DNA of 45,072 nt, from assembly GCA_947381325.1 (NCBI GenBank), contig CANCUP010000004.1, forward strand, positions 1-45,072. The letters run 5' to 3'. Positions within the stretch are counted from its first letter, which is position 1, and the number at the start of each line of letters is the position of its first letter. Made by a program: the position numbers and the translations under genes. The notes under the pieces are model-generated. The model did no database searches, was not told the origin of the DNA, and was given only the letters and a program-made list of their open reading frames with translations. Origin of the DNA: Comamonadaceae bacterium. GTDB taxonomy: Bacteria; Pseudomonadota; Gammaproteobacteria; Burkholderiales; Burkholderiaceae_C. Positions 1-9,793 of the stretch are shown piece by piece.

Positions 1-543
1 CTGGCCGCTGTGCATGCGCAAGCCAGCGAGCTGTCGAACAAGCTTCAATCGACCGAGTATGTGTTGTTGATGCGTCACACCCTCGCCCCTGGCGTTGGAG
101 ACCCCGCGGGGTACACCTTGCAAGACTGCAACACCCAGCGCAACCTGAGCGCCGAGGGTCGCCAACAAGCCGGGGTGGTGGGCAATTGGCTGCGCCAACA
201 AGGCGTGACCAGCGCAGACGTGCACAGCAGCGCGTGGTGCCGCTGCAAGGACACGGCTGAGCTGCTGAACTTCGGCGGCTTCAAGGTGGCAGCCCCCTTG
301 GCCTCGTTTTTTGATGAGATGCACCAAGCCAAGGCCCGCACGCAAGCACTTGAACAATTCATCGCGGAGAAGCGCAAAACCAAAGGCAACAAGGCACTGA
401 TTTTGGTGACCCACCACGTCAACATCCATGCTTTCATGGGCGAAAACATCGCCTCAGGCGACATGGTGTTGGCCCGAGTTGACGCGCGTGGAAAGATGCG
501 CAGCTACCAACTCATTGCCAGACCTTCCCAAGCCCAGCACTGA
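1..543 (+). CDS. Histidine phosphatase family protein (SixA/phosphoglycerate-mutase-like), 5' end truncated by window edge
   Basis: Frame is open from base 1 (ctg gcc gct gtg cat gcg = LAAVHA, like the end of a signal peptide); LMRHTLAPG motif and later VTHHVN motif typical of the family. The ORF-track start at 10 is a GTG and is probably not the true start. Confidence 0.8.
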   Translation: MAAVHAQASELSNKLQSTEYVLLMRHTLAPGVGDPAGYTLQDCNTQRNLSAEGRQQAGVVGNWLRQQGVTSADVHSSAWCRCKDTAELLNFGGFKVAAPLASFFDEMHQAKARTQALEQFIAEKRKTKGNKALILVTHHVNIHAFMGENIASGDMVLARVDARGKMRSYQLIARPSQAQH

Positions 544-570
544 CGCAGCCCAACCGAGGCGCCGCCGCCC

Positions 571-2097
571 ATGAGCTACGAACTGGTTTGGTTCAAGCGT
601 GACTTGCGTTGGCAAGACCATGCAGCACTGACCGAAGCGGGCAGGTGTGGACCCGTGCGCTGCATTTACGTGGTGGAGCCGGAACTGTGGTTGCAGCCCG
701 ACGCCGCCCTGCAACACTTTGAGTTTGTCCGTGAATCGCTGCAAGCACTCGATCAGGCATTGCGTGCCCAAGGTGGGTGGTTGGAAATACATGTCGGCGA
801 GTTGCCACAAGTGCTGTCTCGCATTTGGCAAGACAGCCCATTTTTGAGATTGCATTCGCACCAAGAAACCGGCAACGGATGGACCTACGCACGCGACCTG
901 CGGGTGGCCGCTTGGTGTCAATCGCATGGCGTGGCTTGGCAAGAGCAGGCACAGTTTGGTGTGGTGCGTGGTTTGAAAAACAGAAACCTGTGGCAAGCCG
1001 CTTGGGAACAGCACATGGCGGCACCACAGCAACAGGTGGGCTCGCTCAGGTTTTGGTCTGCCCTGCCAGCGCCAGCTTTTGTCATGGATGCGCCCCAGCA
1101 CCTCACGCACAACCCTGCGTTGCGCCAGCGCGGCGGCCGCCCCTTGGCGCTGGCCACCTTGCAGAGTTTTTTGAATGCGCGCAGCTTGGGGTATCGCGGG
1201 GGCATCTCCTCCCCCACGACGGCACCCGATGCCTGTTCGCGCTTGTCAGCCTATCTGGCCTGGGGCTGCATCAGCATGCGCGAGGTGGTGCAACACACCC
1301 GGGCACACATCGCGCAATTGCCTCCTTCGGCCAGTCGCCACCGCGCAGGGCTCACCGCCTTCATCAGCCGCTTGTATTGGCACTGCCATTTCATTCAAAA
1401 GTTGGAGAGTGAGCCCGAGATTGAATGGCGCAACATGCACCGTGGCTATGACGGACTGCGCGAGGAAGATTTCAATGCGGCGTACTTTGAAGCCTTGAAA
1501 GCCGGCCGCACCGGCTGGCCCATGGTGGACGCTTGCGTGGTCATGCTGCGCGAGACAGGATGGCTGAACTTTCGCATGCGCGCCATGTTGGTGTCGGTCG
1601 CGGCCTACCCTTTGTGGCTGCACTGGCGTCCGGTGGGCGAGTGGTTAGCGACGCAATTTCTCGATTACGAACCCGGCATTCACTGGAGCCAATTGCAAAT
1701 GCAATCGGGCACCACGGGCATCAACACCACGCGCGTCTACAACCCCGTCAAGCAAGCGCAAGACCACGACCCGCGCGGTGTGTTTGTCAGACGCTGGTTG
1801 CCCGCAATGCGCCGGGTACCCGACAGCTGGCTGTTGGAGCCTTGGCGGATGCCTCAGCAAGTGCAAATCAGTGCAGGCTTGAAGGTCGGCGAGGACATCG
1901 CGCTGCCTGTGGTCGATCTGGCACAAGCCACCCGTGAAGCCAAGCAACGCCTGCACAGCCGACGTCAAACGCCCGAGGTCAAAGCTGGCAAAACTTCGGT
2001 GATCGAGAAACACGCCTCCAGAAAAACCTGGCCCTCACAAAAAGCCAAACCCACAGTGCGGCAAGTTGCCAAGCAGCAACTGGGGTTTGATTTTTAA
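571..2097 (+). CDS. Cryptochrome/deoxyribodipyrimidine photolyase family protein
   Basis: VWFKRDLRWQDHAAL N-terminus; TGWPMVDACVVMLRETGWLNFRMRAMLVS and YEPGIHWSQLQMQSGTTGINTTRVYNPVKQ FAD-binding motifs. Confidence 0.93.
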   Translation: MSYELVWFKRDLRWQDHAALTEAGRCGPVRCIYVVEPELWLQPDAALQHFEFVRESLQALDQALRAQGGWLEIHVGELPQVLSRIWQDSPFLRLHSHQETGNGWTYARDLRVAAWCQSHGVAWQEQAQFGVVRGLKNRNLWQAAWEQHMAAPQQQVGSLRFWSALPAPAFVMDAPQHLTHNPALRQRGGRPLALATLQSFLNARSLGYRGGISSPTTAPDACSRLSAYLAWGCISMREVVQHTRAHIAQLPPSASRHRAGLTAFISRLYWHCHFIQKLESEPEIEWRNMHRGYDGLREEDFNAAYFEALKAGRTGWPMVDACVVMLRETGWLNFRMRAMLVSVAAYPLWLHWRPVGEWLATQFLDYEPGIHWSQLQMQSGTTGINTTRVYNPVKQAQDHDPRGVFVRRWLPAMRRVPDSWLLEPWRMPQQVQISAGLKVGEDIALPVVDLAQATREAKQRLHSRRQTPEVKAGKTSVIEKHASRKTWPSQKAKPTVRQVAKQQLGFDF

Positions 2098-2100
2098 AGC

Positions 2101-3147
2101 TCACACCACCGCGATGGTGCTGCCGGTTTGGGCCGCTTGCACAATCGCTTCGGTGACCCGCAAATTGGCCAAGCCGTCGCGCGCGGTGACCAAGGGCTGT
2201 GCGTCACCGCGCACCACGGCACCAAAGTGCTCCATCTGTTGCGCAATCGGATCGGCGCGCACCAGCGCCACGGTGCGGGTGTCAAACGGTTTCCACCAGG
2301 ATCGGTCTTCGGGACGGGGGTAGGTTTTCAGTCGCATGGTGGGTACCGACAAACTGCCGTTTGTCCCTGTCAGCACGTAGCAGTCTTCGTCGTCGTAGCT
2401 CGGGTAGGCCTTGTTTTCTTGCGAGGTCTGCTCCCAACTGCGCGCACACGCCGCGGTGTCGGACAACAAGAAGGTGCCCAGCACGCCGTTGGCAAAGCGC
2501 AGGTTGATGGAGACCGTGTCTTCCACCGCAAAGCCACGGATGGCGTGGCTGGCAAAAGCCTGGACCGCCACGATCTCGCCGCACAGCATGCGCAGGTTGT
2601 GCACCTCGTGGATCATATTGAGCAATATGGGCCCCCCACCCACTTCCCGCCGCCAAGGGCCATCGGCGTAGTACTGCTCGGGCTTGTAAAACGTGGCGCT
2701 GCCCATCACGGCCACCAACTGACCCAGTTCACCGCTTTGCACCAAGGCTTGGGCTTGGGCCATGATGGGGCTGTGCGCGCGGTGGTGGCCAATCAGCACT
2801 TTGGCACCTGTGGCTTCGACCTGGTCGACCAAGGCTTGCGCCTCAGCCACGGTGGGGGCGATGGGCTTTTCCAGCAAACATGGAACACCCGCTTGCATGC
2901 ACGCCAGCGCCTGGGCCACATGCAAGGCGTTGGGCGTGGCCAGCACCACGCCATCGGGACGGTCGTGGGCGAACAATTCGCTCAGCGAGGGGTACCAGGG
3001 CACGCCCGCTTGGGCCGCCAGCACTTGGGCATTGGGTGCGGGATCGACCACGGCGCTGAGGGTGACGGTCTGGCTGTGTTGGGCCACGCCCATGTGGGCT
3101 TGACCGATGTAGCCGGCACCGGCCACGGCAATGCGTGTGGAAGTCAT
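2101..3147 (-). CDS. Gfo/Idh/MocA family NAD(P)-dependent oxidoreductase
   Basis: TRIAVAGAGYIGQAHM Rossmann motif, LLEKPIA motif (EKP); start chosen at MTSTRIAV rather than the longer ORF-track start. Confidence 0.9.
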   Translation of the reverse strand: MTSTRIAVAGAGYIGQAHMGVAQHSQTVTLSAVVDPAPNAQVLAAQAGVPWYPSLSELFAHDRPDGVVLATPNALHVAQALACMQAGVPCLLEKPIAPTVAEAQALVDQVEATGAKVLIGHHRAHSPIMAQAQALVQSGELGQLVAVMGSATFYKPEQYYADGPWRREVGGGPILLNMIHEVHNLRMLCGEIVAVQAFASHAIRGFAVEDTVSINLRFANGVLGTFLLSDTAACARSWEQTSQENKAYPSYDDEDCYVLTGTNGSLSVPTMRLKTYPRPEDRSWWKPFDTRTVALVRADPIAQQMEHFGAVVRGDAQPLVTARDGLANLRVTEAIVQAAQTGSTIAVV

Positions 3148-3181
3148 GATGAGGTCAACCCAAGAAGGCGCCAGAGCGCAT

Positions 3182-3204
3182 GAAAAACGGGCCCGAAGGC
3201 CCGT
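3182..3204 (-). terminator. Rho-independent terminator candidate downstream of the dadA-like gene
   Basis: Minus strand reads ACGGGCC TTCG GGCCCGT TTTTC: 7-bp perfect stem, TTCG tetraloop, short T run. Confidence 0.75.
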
Positions 3205-3263
3205 AGGTATTGTGCCAGTGTGCCTGTGCGGCGCCACTCAGCCCAGAGGCCACACACAGCCCT

Positions 3264-4538
3264 TCAAGCGACAAGAGCCTTAGCGCCAGACACCGACATG
3301 GGTGCAGTTCTGTGTGCCCGCAGGGCATCGGCCACCACGTCACCCACCATGTCGGCGGTCACGGCAGACAAAGTCCAGCCCAAATGGCCGTGGCCGGTGT
3401 TGTAGAACACGTTGGCAGCTTGACCACGACCCACGCGCGGCATCATGTTGGGCATCATCGGGCGCAACCCAGCCCAAGGCACCACCGAGCGGGTGTCGAT
3501 GCTCGGAAAGCATTGCTCCACCCAAGCCACCAAGGGTCGGATGCGGTCGGCACGGATGTCGCGGTTGAAGCCGTTGAACTCGGCGGTGCCGGCCACACGG
3601 AAACGGTCCACACCCAAACGGCTGGTGACCAGTTTGGTTTCATCGTCGAGCAAGCTCACCACCGGCGCGCCCGCTTGGCTGGCGGCGTCTTTGAGGTTGA
3701 CCGTGATCGAGTAGCCCTTGACCGGGTAGACGTTGACGCGGTCGCCGAGTTGAGCCGCGAATTCACGACTGGCCGTGCCCGCGCAAACGACCAAGCTGTC
3801 GAACGTGTGCACGCTGGGCTGCCCATCTTGCTGCGCAACCTTGACCACGGCCTGTGTGCCATTGCTGCTGACCGAGGTCACGTCTTGGCCATACAAGATG
3901 CGCACGCCCAAACGTTGGGCGGCAGCGGCCAAGCCGTTGGTGAATTTGTGGATGTCGCCCGTGGAGTCGCTTTCGGTGAAATAACCACCGTAGTAGTTGC
4001 CAGCCAGCGTGGGTTCAATGGCTTTCATTTCTTGCGGCGTCACCGCATGGCGTGGCAAACCGCCTTGGGCCAACAGCTTGGACACCTCACCCGCGTGATC
4101 GAAGCCTTGTTTGTCGCGGTAGATGTGCAAGATGCCTTCTTTTTTGAGGTCAAAGTCGATGCCCTCTTCTTGCGCCCAAGCAAACAAGTGCGCACGCGCA
4201 GCCACGGCCATGCGTGCGGTCTCTATCGTGTTGCGTTCGTAATGTGGAATGGCCGCGATGAATTCGGCAAACCACGACAGCTTGTGCCAGCTGGGCTTGG
4301 GGTTGACCAGCAGCGGTGCATCGCTTTTGAGCATCCACTTCAAGCCTTTGAGGATGGTGCCGGTGTAGTTCCACACCTCGGCATTGGAGGCCGAGAGTTG
4401 GCCGCCATTGGCGAACGAAGTTTCCATGGCCGCATAGCGATGGCGTTCGAACAAGGTGACCGAGAAACCGCGTTTGGCCAACGCGTAGGCCGAGGTGACG
4501 CCGGTGATACCGCCGCCGATGATGGCAATCGAAGTCAT
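3264..4538 (-). CDS. dadA: D-amino acid dehydrogenase small-subunit-like FAD-dependent oxidoreductase
   Basis: IAIIGGGITGVTSAYALAKRGFSVTLFER FAD motif; TSFANGGQLSAS and YPVKGYSITV; GHGHLGWTLS C-terminal motif of the DadA family. Confidence 0.88.
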   Translation of the reverse strand: MTSIAIIGGGITGVTSAYALAKRGFSVTLFERHRYAAMETSFANGGQLSASNAEVWNYTGTILKGLKWMLKSDAPLLVNPKPSWHKLSWFAEFIAAIPHYERNTIETARMAVAARAHLFAWAQEEGIDFDLKKEGILHIYRDKQGFDHAGEVSKLLAQGGLPRHAVTPQEMKAIEPTLAGNYYGGYFTESDSTGDIHKFTNGLAAAAQRLGVRILYGQDVTSVSSNGTQAVVKVAQQDGQPSVHTFDSLVVCAGTASREFAAQLGDRVNVYPVKGYSITVNLKDAASQAGAPVVSLLDDETKLVTSRLGVDRFRVAGTAEFNGFNRDIRADRIRPLVAWVEQCFPSIDTRSVVPWAGLRPMMPNMMPRVGRGQAANVFYNTGHGHLGWTLSAVTADMVGDVVADALRAHRTAPMSVSGAKALVA

Positions 4539-4596
4539 AGGAATGAGCTTTCAAAACGTCGAGGGTTGGGCCCAACGGCGACATGCCATCAGGCGC

Positions 4597-4792
4597 CCCC
4601 TCTGTCTTGAACCTGAGAGATTCACGCAGCACGCGAGGTGCTGGTTTGCTCCTTCGGTGGATCGGCGGACGAATACGCCGAACGCTCTTCAGAGATTTGC
4701 ACGTCATCGGTCCTTTTGCCTGAGAGTTTCCGGGGCGGTTGCTCCTTCGGCGCTGACTTCTGTGGCAGAGTCAGTCTCTCCCGATGACACGT
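4597..4792 (-). ncRNA. Tandem glycine riboswitch (gcvT element), two aptamers
   Basis: Minus strand: TCGGGAGAGACTGACTCTGCC...GCGCCGAAGGAGCAACCGCCCCGGAAACTCTCAGGCAAAAGGACCGATGACG, then a second ...CCACCGAAGGAGCAAACC...GAATCTCTCAGGTTCAAGACAGAGGGGG. Two copies of the CCGAAGGAGCAA...CTCTCAGG glycine-aptamer signature; about 60 nt upstream of the dadA-like ATG. Confidence 0.92.
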
Positions 4793-4819
4793 CGACACAA
4801 GGTCGATGGTTGATTCATT

Positions 4820-5995
4820 CTACTGGGCAAAAAACTCCTGGACCAACAAGGTCCAATAGGCAGCGCCTACGGCGATGTTGTCGTCGTTGAAGTCGTAACC
4901 CGGGTTGTGCACCATGCAGGCACCTGCCGATTCACCGTCGCCATTGCCAATCAGCACATAGCTGCCGGGCACACGTTGCAGCATGAAAGCAAAATCTTCG
5001 CTGCCGGTCAACGCGGGGCCATTCAGAGTGACACCAGCTTCACCCCGCAACTTGAGCGCCACACGACGCGCGAACTCGGTTTCTGACTTGGTGTTGACCA
5101 ACACACAGTAGCCGGGTTTCCAGTCCACCTCGGCGTGGACGCCAAAGCTCTCAGCCTGGGCGATCACCAAAGCTTTGATGCGCTGCTCCAGCAACTGGCG
5201 CACCTGCGGGTCGAGCGCACGCACGCTCAGCTCCAGTGTGGCTTGAGCGGGTATGACATTGTTGGCTTGCCCCGCATGGAAGGCGCCCACCGTGACCACC
5301 GCGGTGTGCTGTGGGTCCACATTGCGCGACACCACGGTTTGCAGGGCCATGACGATGGACGATGCGGCCACCAGCGGGTCTGCGGCGCGATGCGGCATGG
5401 CACCGTGGCCGCCTTGGCCGTTGACGCGGATGGTGACGTAGTCGCTCGACGCCATGGCGGGCCCGTCACGCAGCACCAAGTGGCCCGTGGGCACACCGGG
5501 CATGTTGTGCATGGCAAACACCGCATCGCAGGGGTGTTGTTCAAACAGGCCTTCTTCGATCATGCGCAAGGCGCCACCACCGCCTTCTTCTGCGGGTTGA
5601 AAAATCAAATTCAGGGTGCCGTCAAATTCAACGCTCTCGGCAATGGCACGGGCCGCTGCCAGCAACATGGCCGTGTGCCCATCGTGGCCGCAGGCGTGCA
5701 TCACGCCTGGGTTGGCACTGGCCCAGTTCAAACCAGTGGCTTCTTCGATGGGCAAGGCGTCCATGTCGGCGCGCAGCCCCAAGCGGCGCGCGCTGTGACC
5801 CCGCTGCAAGCTGCCCACCACGCCGGTGCCGCCCAAGCCGCGATGCACCGCGTAGCCCCAGCCCTCCAGCTTGCTGGCCACCAGCTCAGCGGTGCGGTGC
5901 TCGGCATAGGCGAGTTCGGGGTGGCGGTGGATGTCGCGCCGCAGTTGGATAAATTCATCCAAGCGGTCCACCAGGGCATCACGCAGATAAGTCAT
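4820..5995 (-). CDS. M20 family amidohydrolase (hippurate hydrolase / aminoacylase-like)
   Basis: RRDIHRHPELAYAEHRTAELVA; LRADMDALPIEE; MHACGHDGHTAMLL; QPAEEGGGGA. Confidence 0.92.
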   Translation of the reverse strand: MTYLRDALVDRLDEFIQLRRDIHRHPELAYAEHRTAELVASKLEGWGYAVHRGLGGTGVVGSLQRGHSARRLGLRADMDALPIEEATGLNWASANPGVMHACGHDGHTAMLLAAARAIAESVEFDGTLNLIFQPAEEGGGGALRMIEEGLFEQHPCDAVFAMHNMPGVPTGHLVLRDGPAMASSDYVTIRVNGQGGHGAMPHRAADPLVAASSIVMALQTVVSRNVDPQHTAVVTVGAFHAGQANNVIPAQATLELSVRALDPQVRQLLEQRIKALVIAQAESFGVHAEVDWKPGYCVLVNTKSETEFARRVALKLRGEAGVTLNGPALTGSEDFAFMLQRVPGSYVLIGNGDGESAGACMVHNPGYDFNDDNIAVGAAYWTLLVQEFFAQ

Positions 5996-5996
5996 C

Positions 5997-6983
5997 TCAC
6001 TGCGGCTGCAAGTTGATCGATTTGGCGATGGCGCGGAATTGGGCCGTGCCGTCCACATAGGCCTTGTCCACAGCCTGCAGCGACAGGGGCTTGGCCACCA
6101 ATTGGCTGTTGGCCTCTAAGCCGCTGCGCACGGCAGGGTCGGTCAAGGAATCGGTGATGGCTTTGTGAATGGTTTGGACGATGGGCTCTGGCGTGTCTTT
6201 TTTCACAAAGTAGCCGGTCCAGATGTTGAAGGTGAAGGTCTTGAGCGCCTTGCTCTCGGTGATGGCCGGATAGTCTTTGACACCGTCCAAACGCTCGGTA
6301 TTGAGCATGGCCAAGATTTTCAACTTGCCTTGTTTGGCCAACTCGTCATACGACTTGCCAAAAGGCGCCAAAAAGATATCCACCTGGCCGCCCAGCAAAT
6401 CTTGGTTGGCGGGTGCTGCGCCTTTGTAGGGGATGTGGGTCATCTCGATGTGGGTGACCTTGGACAAATGCTCGCCCAACAGGTGGTAGAAAGAGCCCGG
6501 GCCGACACTGGCGTAGGTGATGGGCTTGCCCTCTTTGGCCATTTTGCGGGCGTAGTCTAAAAACTCATCCACGTTGCTCACGGGCAAATCTTTGCGCGCC
6601 AAAAAGCCGATTTGCGCGGTGGCAATCATTTGCACCAAACGGAAGTCTTCGCTCTTGAACTTCACTGCGGCGTTGGCCAGGGGCGACAAGATCAACTCGT
6701 TGGGCGAGCCTTGAAAAATGATGTGCCCGTCGGATGCTGAGTTCAACACCTTCTGCGCCGCAATGGCGCCGCTGACGCCACCTAAGTTTTCCACGATCAC
6801 GGGCTGGCCAAAATTCTTGGCCAAGGTGGTGTTGACGGTGCGTGCAATCACATCGGACAAGCCGCCGGCGGGATAAGGCACCAACAAGGTCACGGGCTTG
6901 CTGGGGTAAGACTGGGCCCACACGGCACAAGTCATCAACAAACTGGCCAGCAATGCAAGCAAACGGTGAGAGGTCAAAGACAT
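5997..6983 (-). CDS. Bug family tripartite tricarboxylate transporter substrate-binding protein
   Basis: Signal peptide then YPSKPVTLLVPYPAGGLSDVIARTV, THIPYKGAAPANQDLLGGQVD. Confidence 0.92.
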   Translation of the reverse strand: MSLTSHRLLALLASLLMTCAVWAQSYPSKPVTLLVPYPAGGLSDVIARTVNTTLAKNFGQPVIVENLGGVSGAIAAQKVLNSASDGHIIFQGSPNELILSPLANAAVKFKSEDFRLVQMIATAQIGFLARKDLPVSNVDEFLDYARKMAKEGKPITYASVGPGSFYHLLGEHLSKVTHIEMTHIPYKGAAPANQDLLGGQVDIFLAPFGKSYDELAKQGKLKILAMLNTERLDGVKDYPAITESKALKTFTFNIWTGYFVKKDTPEPIVQTIHKAITDSLTDPAVRSGLEANSQLVAKPLSLQAVDKAYVDGTAQFRAIAKSINLQPQ

Positions 6984-7041
6984 GTGTCAACTCCTTGGAG
7001 GGTGAAGTGGGTGGCAATGGACGGATCGTAGAAACCTGAAA

Positions 7042-7067
7042 ATACAATGTCCAATGCATTGTTGTAT
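7042..7067. promoter_or_regulatory. Candidate LysR-type operator (nested inverted repeat)
   Basis: ATACAA-N14-TTGTAT with nested ACAATG-N7-CATTGT between the divergent Bug binding-protein gene and the LysR regulator. Confidence 0.55.
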
Positions 7068-7104
7068 TGATTTCCATGATTTAAATGCATGAATGGAGGC
7101 TGCC

Positions 7105-8019
7105 ATGACCTTGGTTCAACTCAAACACCTGATCGAGCTGGCCCGACAAGGCTCGTTCAGCAAAACCGCCGACAAGCTGCACCTGACGCAGCCTGCACTG
7201 AGTCGCAGCATCAAGTCGCTGGAGGACGAGCTGGGGCAGCCGCTGTTTGACCGCATCGGCCGAAAGAACGAGCTGACCGCCTTTGGCCAACACATCGTGC
7301 AGCACGCGCAGTGGCTGGTCGATGGCGCGCATGAGCTGCGCCAAACTGGGCAACGCTTGCTCAAGGGTGAGATCGGCCAGGTGCGCATGGGCTTGGGGTC
7401 TGGCCCGGGCGCGTTGTTGATGACACCGCTGCTCATGCACATGGCGCGTGAACACCCCAAAGCACAGATCGACATTTCGCGCGGCAGCACGGAGTTGTTG
7501 GTTCAGTCCTTGCGCGAGCGCCATTTGGATGCGCTGGTGATCGACATCCGGTCACTCAAACCCGCCACCGATCTGAACGTTGAGTTGGTGCAAGAAATCG
7601 ACGGTGCCTTCATGTGCCGCAAGGGTCATCCGCTGGCCAATCGACGCAAGATCAGCCTCGACATGGTGCGCGACTATCCGGTGGCCTCGACCCCCCTGAG
7701 CGATGAGGTGGCGCGCATCTTGATGGAGCGCTATGGCCCGCAGGCGCATCCCGATGCGCTGGTGAATTTGCGCTGCGAAGAAATATCTAGCCTACTGGAC
7801 GTGGCCCGTCACAGCGATGCCGTGGTGCTGGCAATTCGCGCGGCGGCCCCCGATTTGGTGGAGTTGCCCATGGTGCCCGCGCTCAACGCCAAGGCACGCT
7901 TTGGTTGGGTCACCATGAAGTCACGCACCGAGTCGCCACTGAGTGCTCAACTCAAGCAGATGTTTCAAGAGCTCTCCCAAGCACCCCGCTCACGCGCCGC
8001 GCCTAACCGAACTACTTGA
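7105..8019 (+). CDS. LysR family transcriptional regulator
   Basis: MTLVQLKHLIELARQGSFSKTADKLHLTQPALSRSIKSLEDELGQPLFDR wHTH; an alternative start at 7093 gives MEAAMTL. Confidence 0.93.
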   Translation: MTLVQLKHLIELARQGSFSKTADKLHLTQPALSRSIKSLEDELGQPLFDRIGRKNELTAFGQHIVQHAQWLVDGAHELRQTGQRLLKGEIGQVRMGLGSGPGALLMTPLLMHMAREHPKAQIDISRGSTELLVQSLRERHLDALVIDIRSLKPATDLNVELVQEIDGAFMCRKGHPLANRRKISLDMVRDYPVASTPLSDEVARILMERYGPQAHPDALVNLRCEEISSLLDVARHSDAVVLAIRAAAPDLVELPMVPALNAKARFGWVTMKSRTESPLSAQLKQMFQELSQAPRSRAAPNRTT

Positions 8020-9088
8020 CCAAGGCCACCGACTTGACCTGCGCCCACACCGCTTGCCCGACGCTCAGACCCAGCTCGTGGACGGCCCGTGCGGTGACCC
8101 GTGCCACCAGCACCGAGGGGCCGCAAGCCACGCGCACCAAGACCTGTGAGGGGTGGTGGTCTGGCGTGATCGACAGCACCACGCCCGGCACATGGTTTTG
8201 AATGCTGGTGCCGGTGGCAGGGTGCACGTTGATGCTCACGTCACGCGCCAACACACGCAAGCGCACCCGCGTGCCCACGGCCAGACCGCTGTCGCGTAGC
8301 CACATGAAACCACCGTCAAAAGCCACTTGCGCCAAATGCCAGGTGGCATCCAAGGCCTGCACCTGGGCGTCCAGCAAAGCACCCACATCATCACCCAGCA
8401 TCAGCGACGCATCACGGCCAGCGAGCACCTCCGCCACGGGCCCCACCGCCTGCACGCGACCTTGGTGCATCAACAACACGGTGTCAGCCAAGCGCGCCAC
8501 TTCGTCCATGGCGTGGGTGACATACAACATGGGCAGCTGCAACTCGTCGCGCAGCTTTTCCAACCACGGCAAGATCTCTTGTCGTCTGGCAGCATCCAGC
8601 GCAGCCAAGGGTTCATCCAGCAACAGCAAGGCAGGCTGCGTCGCCAAAGCACGGGCCATGGCCACACGCTGACGCTCACCGCCTGAGAGTTGTTGCACAC
8701 GGCGCTTGAGCAAACCGCCAATGCCCAGCAATTCAATGGTGGCGTCCAGGGTGTGCTGCTGACCCGCGCTGCGGCGCAAGCCAAAGCTCAGGTTGCCCTG
8801 CACGTCCAAATGGTCAAACAAGCTGGCTTCTTGGAACACATAGCCCAGGGGGCGTTGGTGGATGGGCCAACAAATGCCTTGGGCATCGTCTTGCCACACC
8901 TGGCCGGCCAAGGCGACTCGACCCCGCGCTTGGGGCTCAAGCCCAGCCACCGCACGCAGCACACTGGTTTTGCCCGAGCCCGACACACCATAGAGCGCCG
9001 TGATGCCGTGCGCAGGCAAATGAACATCCACATCGAGCGAAAAATCAGCCCGTGGCAATTGCACGCGCACATGCAGTTGTGCACTCAT
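8012..9088 (-). CDS. modC: Molybdate ABC transporter ATP-binding protein
   Basis: [17 protein letters not shown] Walker [16 protein letters not shown] signature, [11 protein letters not shown] Walker B, C-terminal Mop/TOBE-like region; ATGA overlap with modB. Confidence 0.92.
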   Translation of the reverse strand: MSAQLHVRVQLPRADFSLDVDVHLPAHGITALYGVSGSGKTSVLRAVAGLEPQARGRVALAGQVWQDDAQGICWPIHQRPLGYVFQEASLFDHLDVQGNLSFGLRRSAGQQHTLDATIELLGIGGLLKRRVQQLSGGERQRVAMARALATQPALLLLDEPLAALDAARRQEILPWLEKLRDELQLPMLYVTHAMDEVARLADTVLLMHQGRVQAVGPVAEVLAGRDASLMLGDDVGALLDAQVQALDATWHLAQVAFDGGFMWLRDSGLAVGTRVRLRVLARDVSINVHPATGTSIQNHVPGVVLSITPDHHPSQVLVRVACGPSVLVARVTARAVHELGLSVGQAVWAQVKSVALVK

Positions 9089-9768
9089 GGTGTCACCCGA
9101 CTGCCGCGTTGGTTGAACCACGCCACGGCCATCAACACCGCAAACGAGAACACCAGCATGAGCCCCGCCAGACTGTGCGCTTGGTCGTACTGCATGGCTT
9201 CCACATGGCCATAGATTTGCGTGGAAACCACGCGGGTTGCGTCGGGGATGTTGCCGCCAATCATCAGCACCACGCCAAATTCGCCCACCGTGTGGGCAAA
9301 GCTCAGAATGGCTGCCGTCACAAAGCCCGGGCGCGCCAGAGGCACGGCCACGCTGAAGAACGCATCCCACGGGCTGGCACGCAGCGTGGCCGCCACCTCC
9401 ATCGGTCTGGGTCCGATGGCCTCGAACGCATGCTGCAAAGGCTGAACCGCAAACGGCAAGGAATAAATCACCGAGCCCAACAACAAGCCCGTGAAGCTAA
9501 AGGCCAAGCTGCCCCACCCCGCCCACTGCGTGAACTGCCCCACCGGCCCATGGGGCCCCAAAGCCACCAGCAAATAAAAACCCAGCACCGTGGGCGGCAA
9601 CACCAAAGGCAGGGCCACCACCGCGCTCACGGGCGTGCGCCAGGCTGAGCGGGTGCGCGCCAGCCACCACGCCAATGGCGTGGCCAACAACAGCAACAAC
9701 AGCGTGGTGGCCGAGGCCAGCTGCAATGTCAGCCACACGGCTTTGTAATCGTCGGGGGAGAAATTCAT
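9085..9768 (-). CDS. modB: Molybdate ABC transporter permease
   Basis: [44 protein letters not shown] ModB motif; start at MNFSPDD or 2 codons upstream. Confidence 0.92.
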   Translation of the reverse strand: MNFSPDDYKAVWLTLQLASATTLLLLLLATPLAWWLARTRSAWRTPVSAVVALPLVLPPTVLGFYLLVALGPHGPVGQFTQWAGWGSLAFSFTGLLLGSVIYSLPFAVQPLQHAFEAIGPRPMEVAATLRASPWDAFFSVAVPLARPGFVTAAILSFAHTVGEFGVVLMIGGNIPDATRVVSTQIYGHVEAMQYDQAHSLAGLMLVFSFAVLMAVAWFNQRGSRVTP

Positions 9769-9793
9769 GGCCATGTTTTCAACCTCATCCGCT

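Noticed and set aside
10-12. GTG at 10 as the true start of the histidine phosphatase
   Set aside because: The frame is open to base 1 and encodes what looks like the end of a signal peptide, so the gene most likely begins outside the window.
2128-3183. 351-aa plus-strand ORF
   Set aside because: Antisense to a clear Gfo/Idh/MocA gene; composition (His/Gly/Arg-rich) fits a mirror ORF in GC-rich DNA.
3210-4610. 466-aa plus-strand ORF
   Set aside because: Antisense to the dadA-like gene and part of the glycine riboswitch; no recognisable domain.
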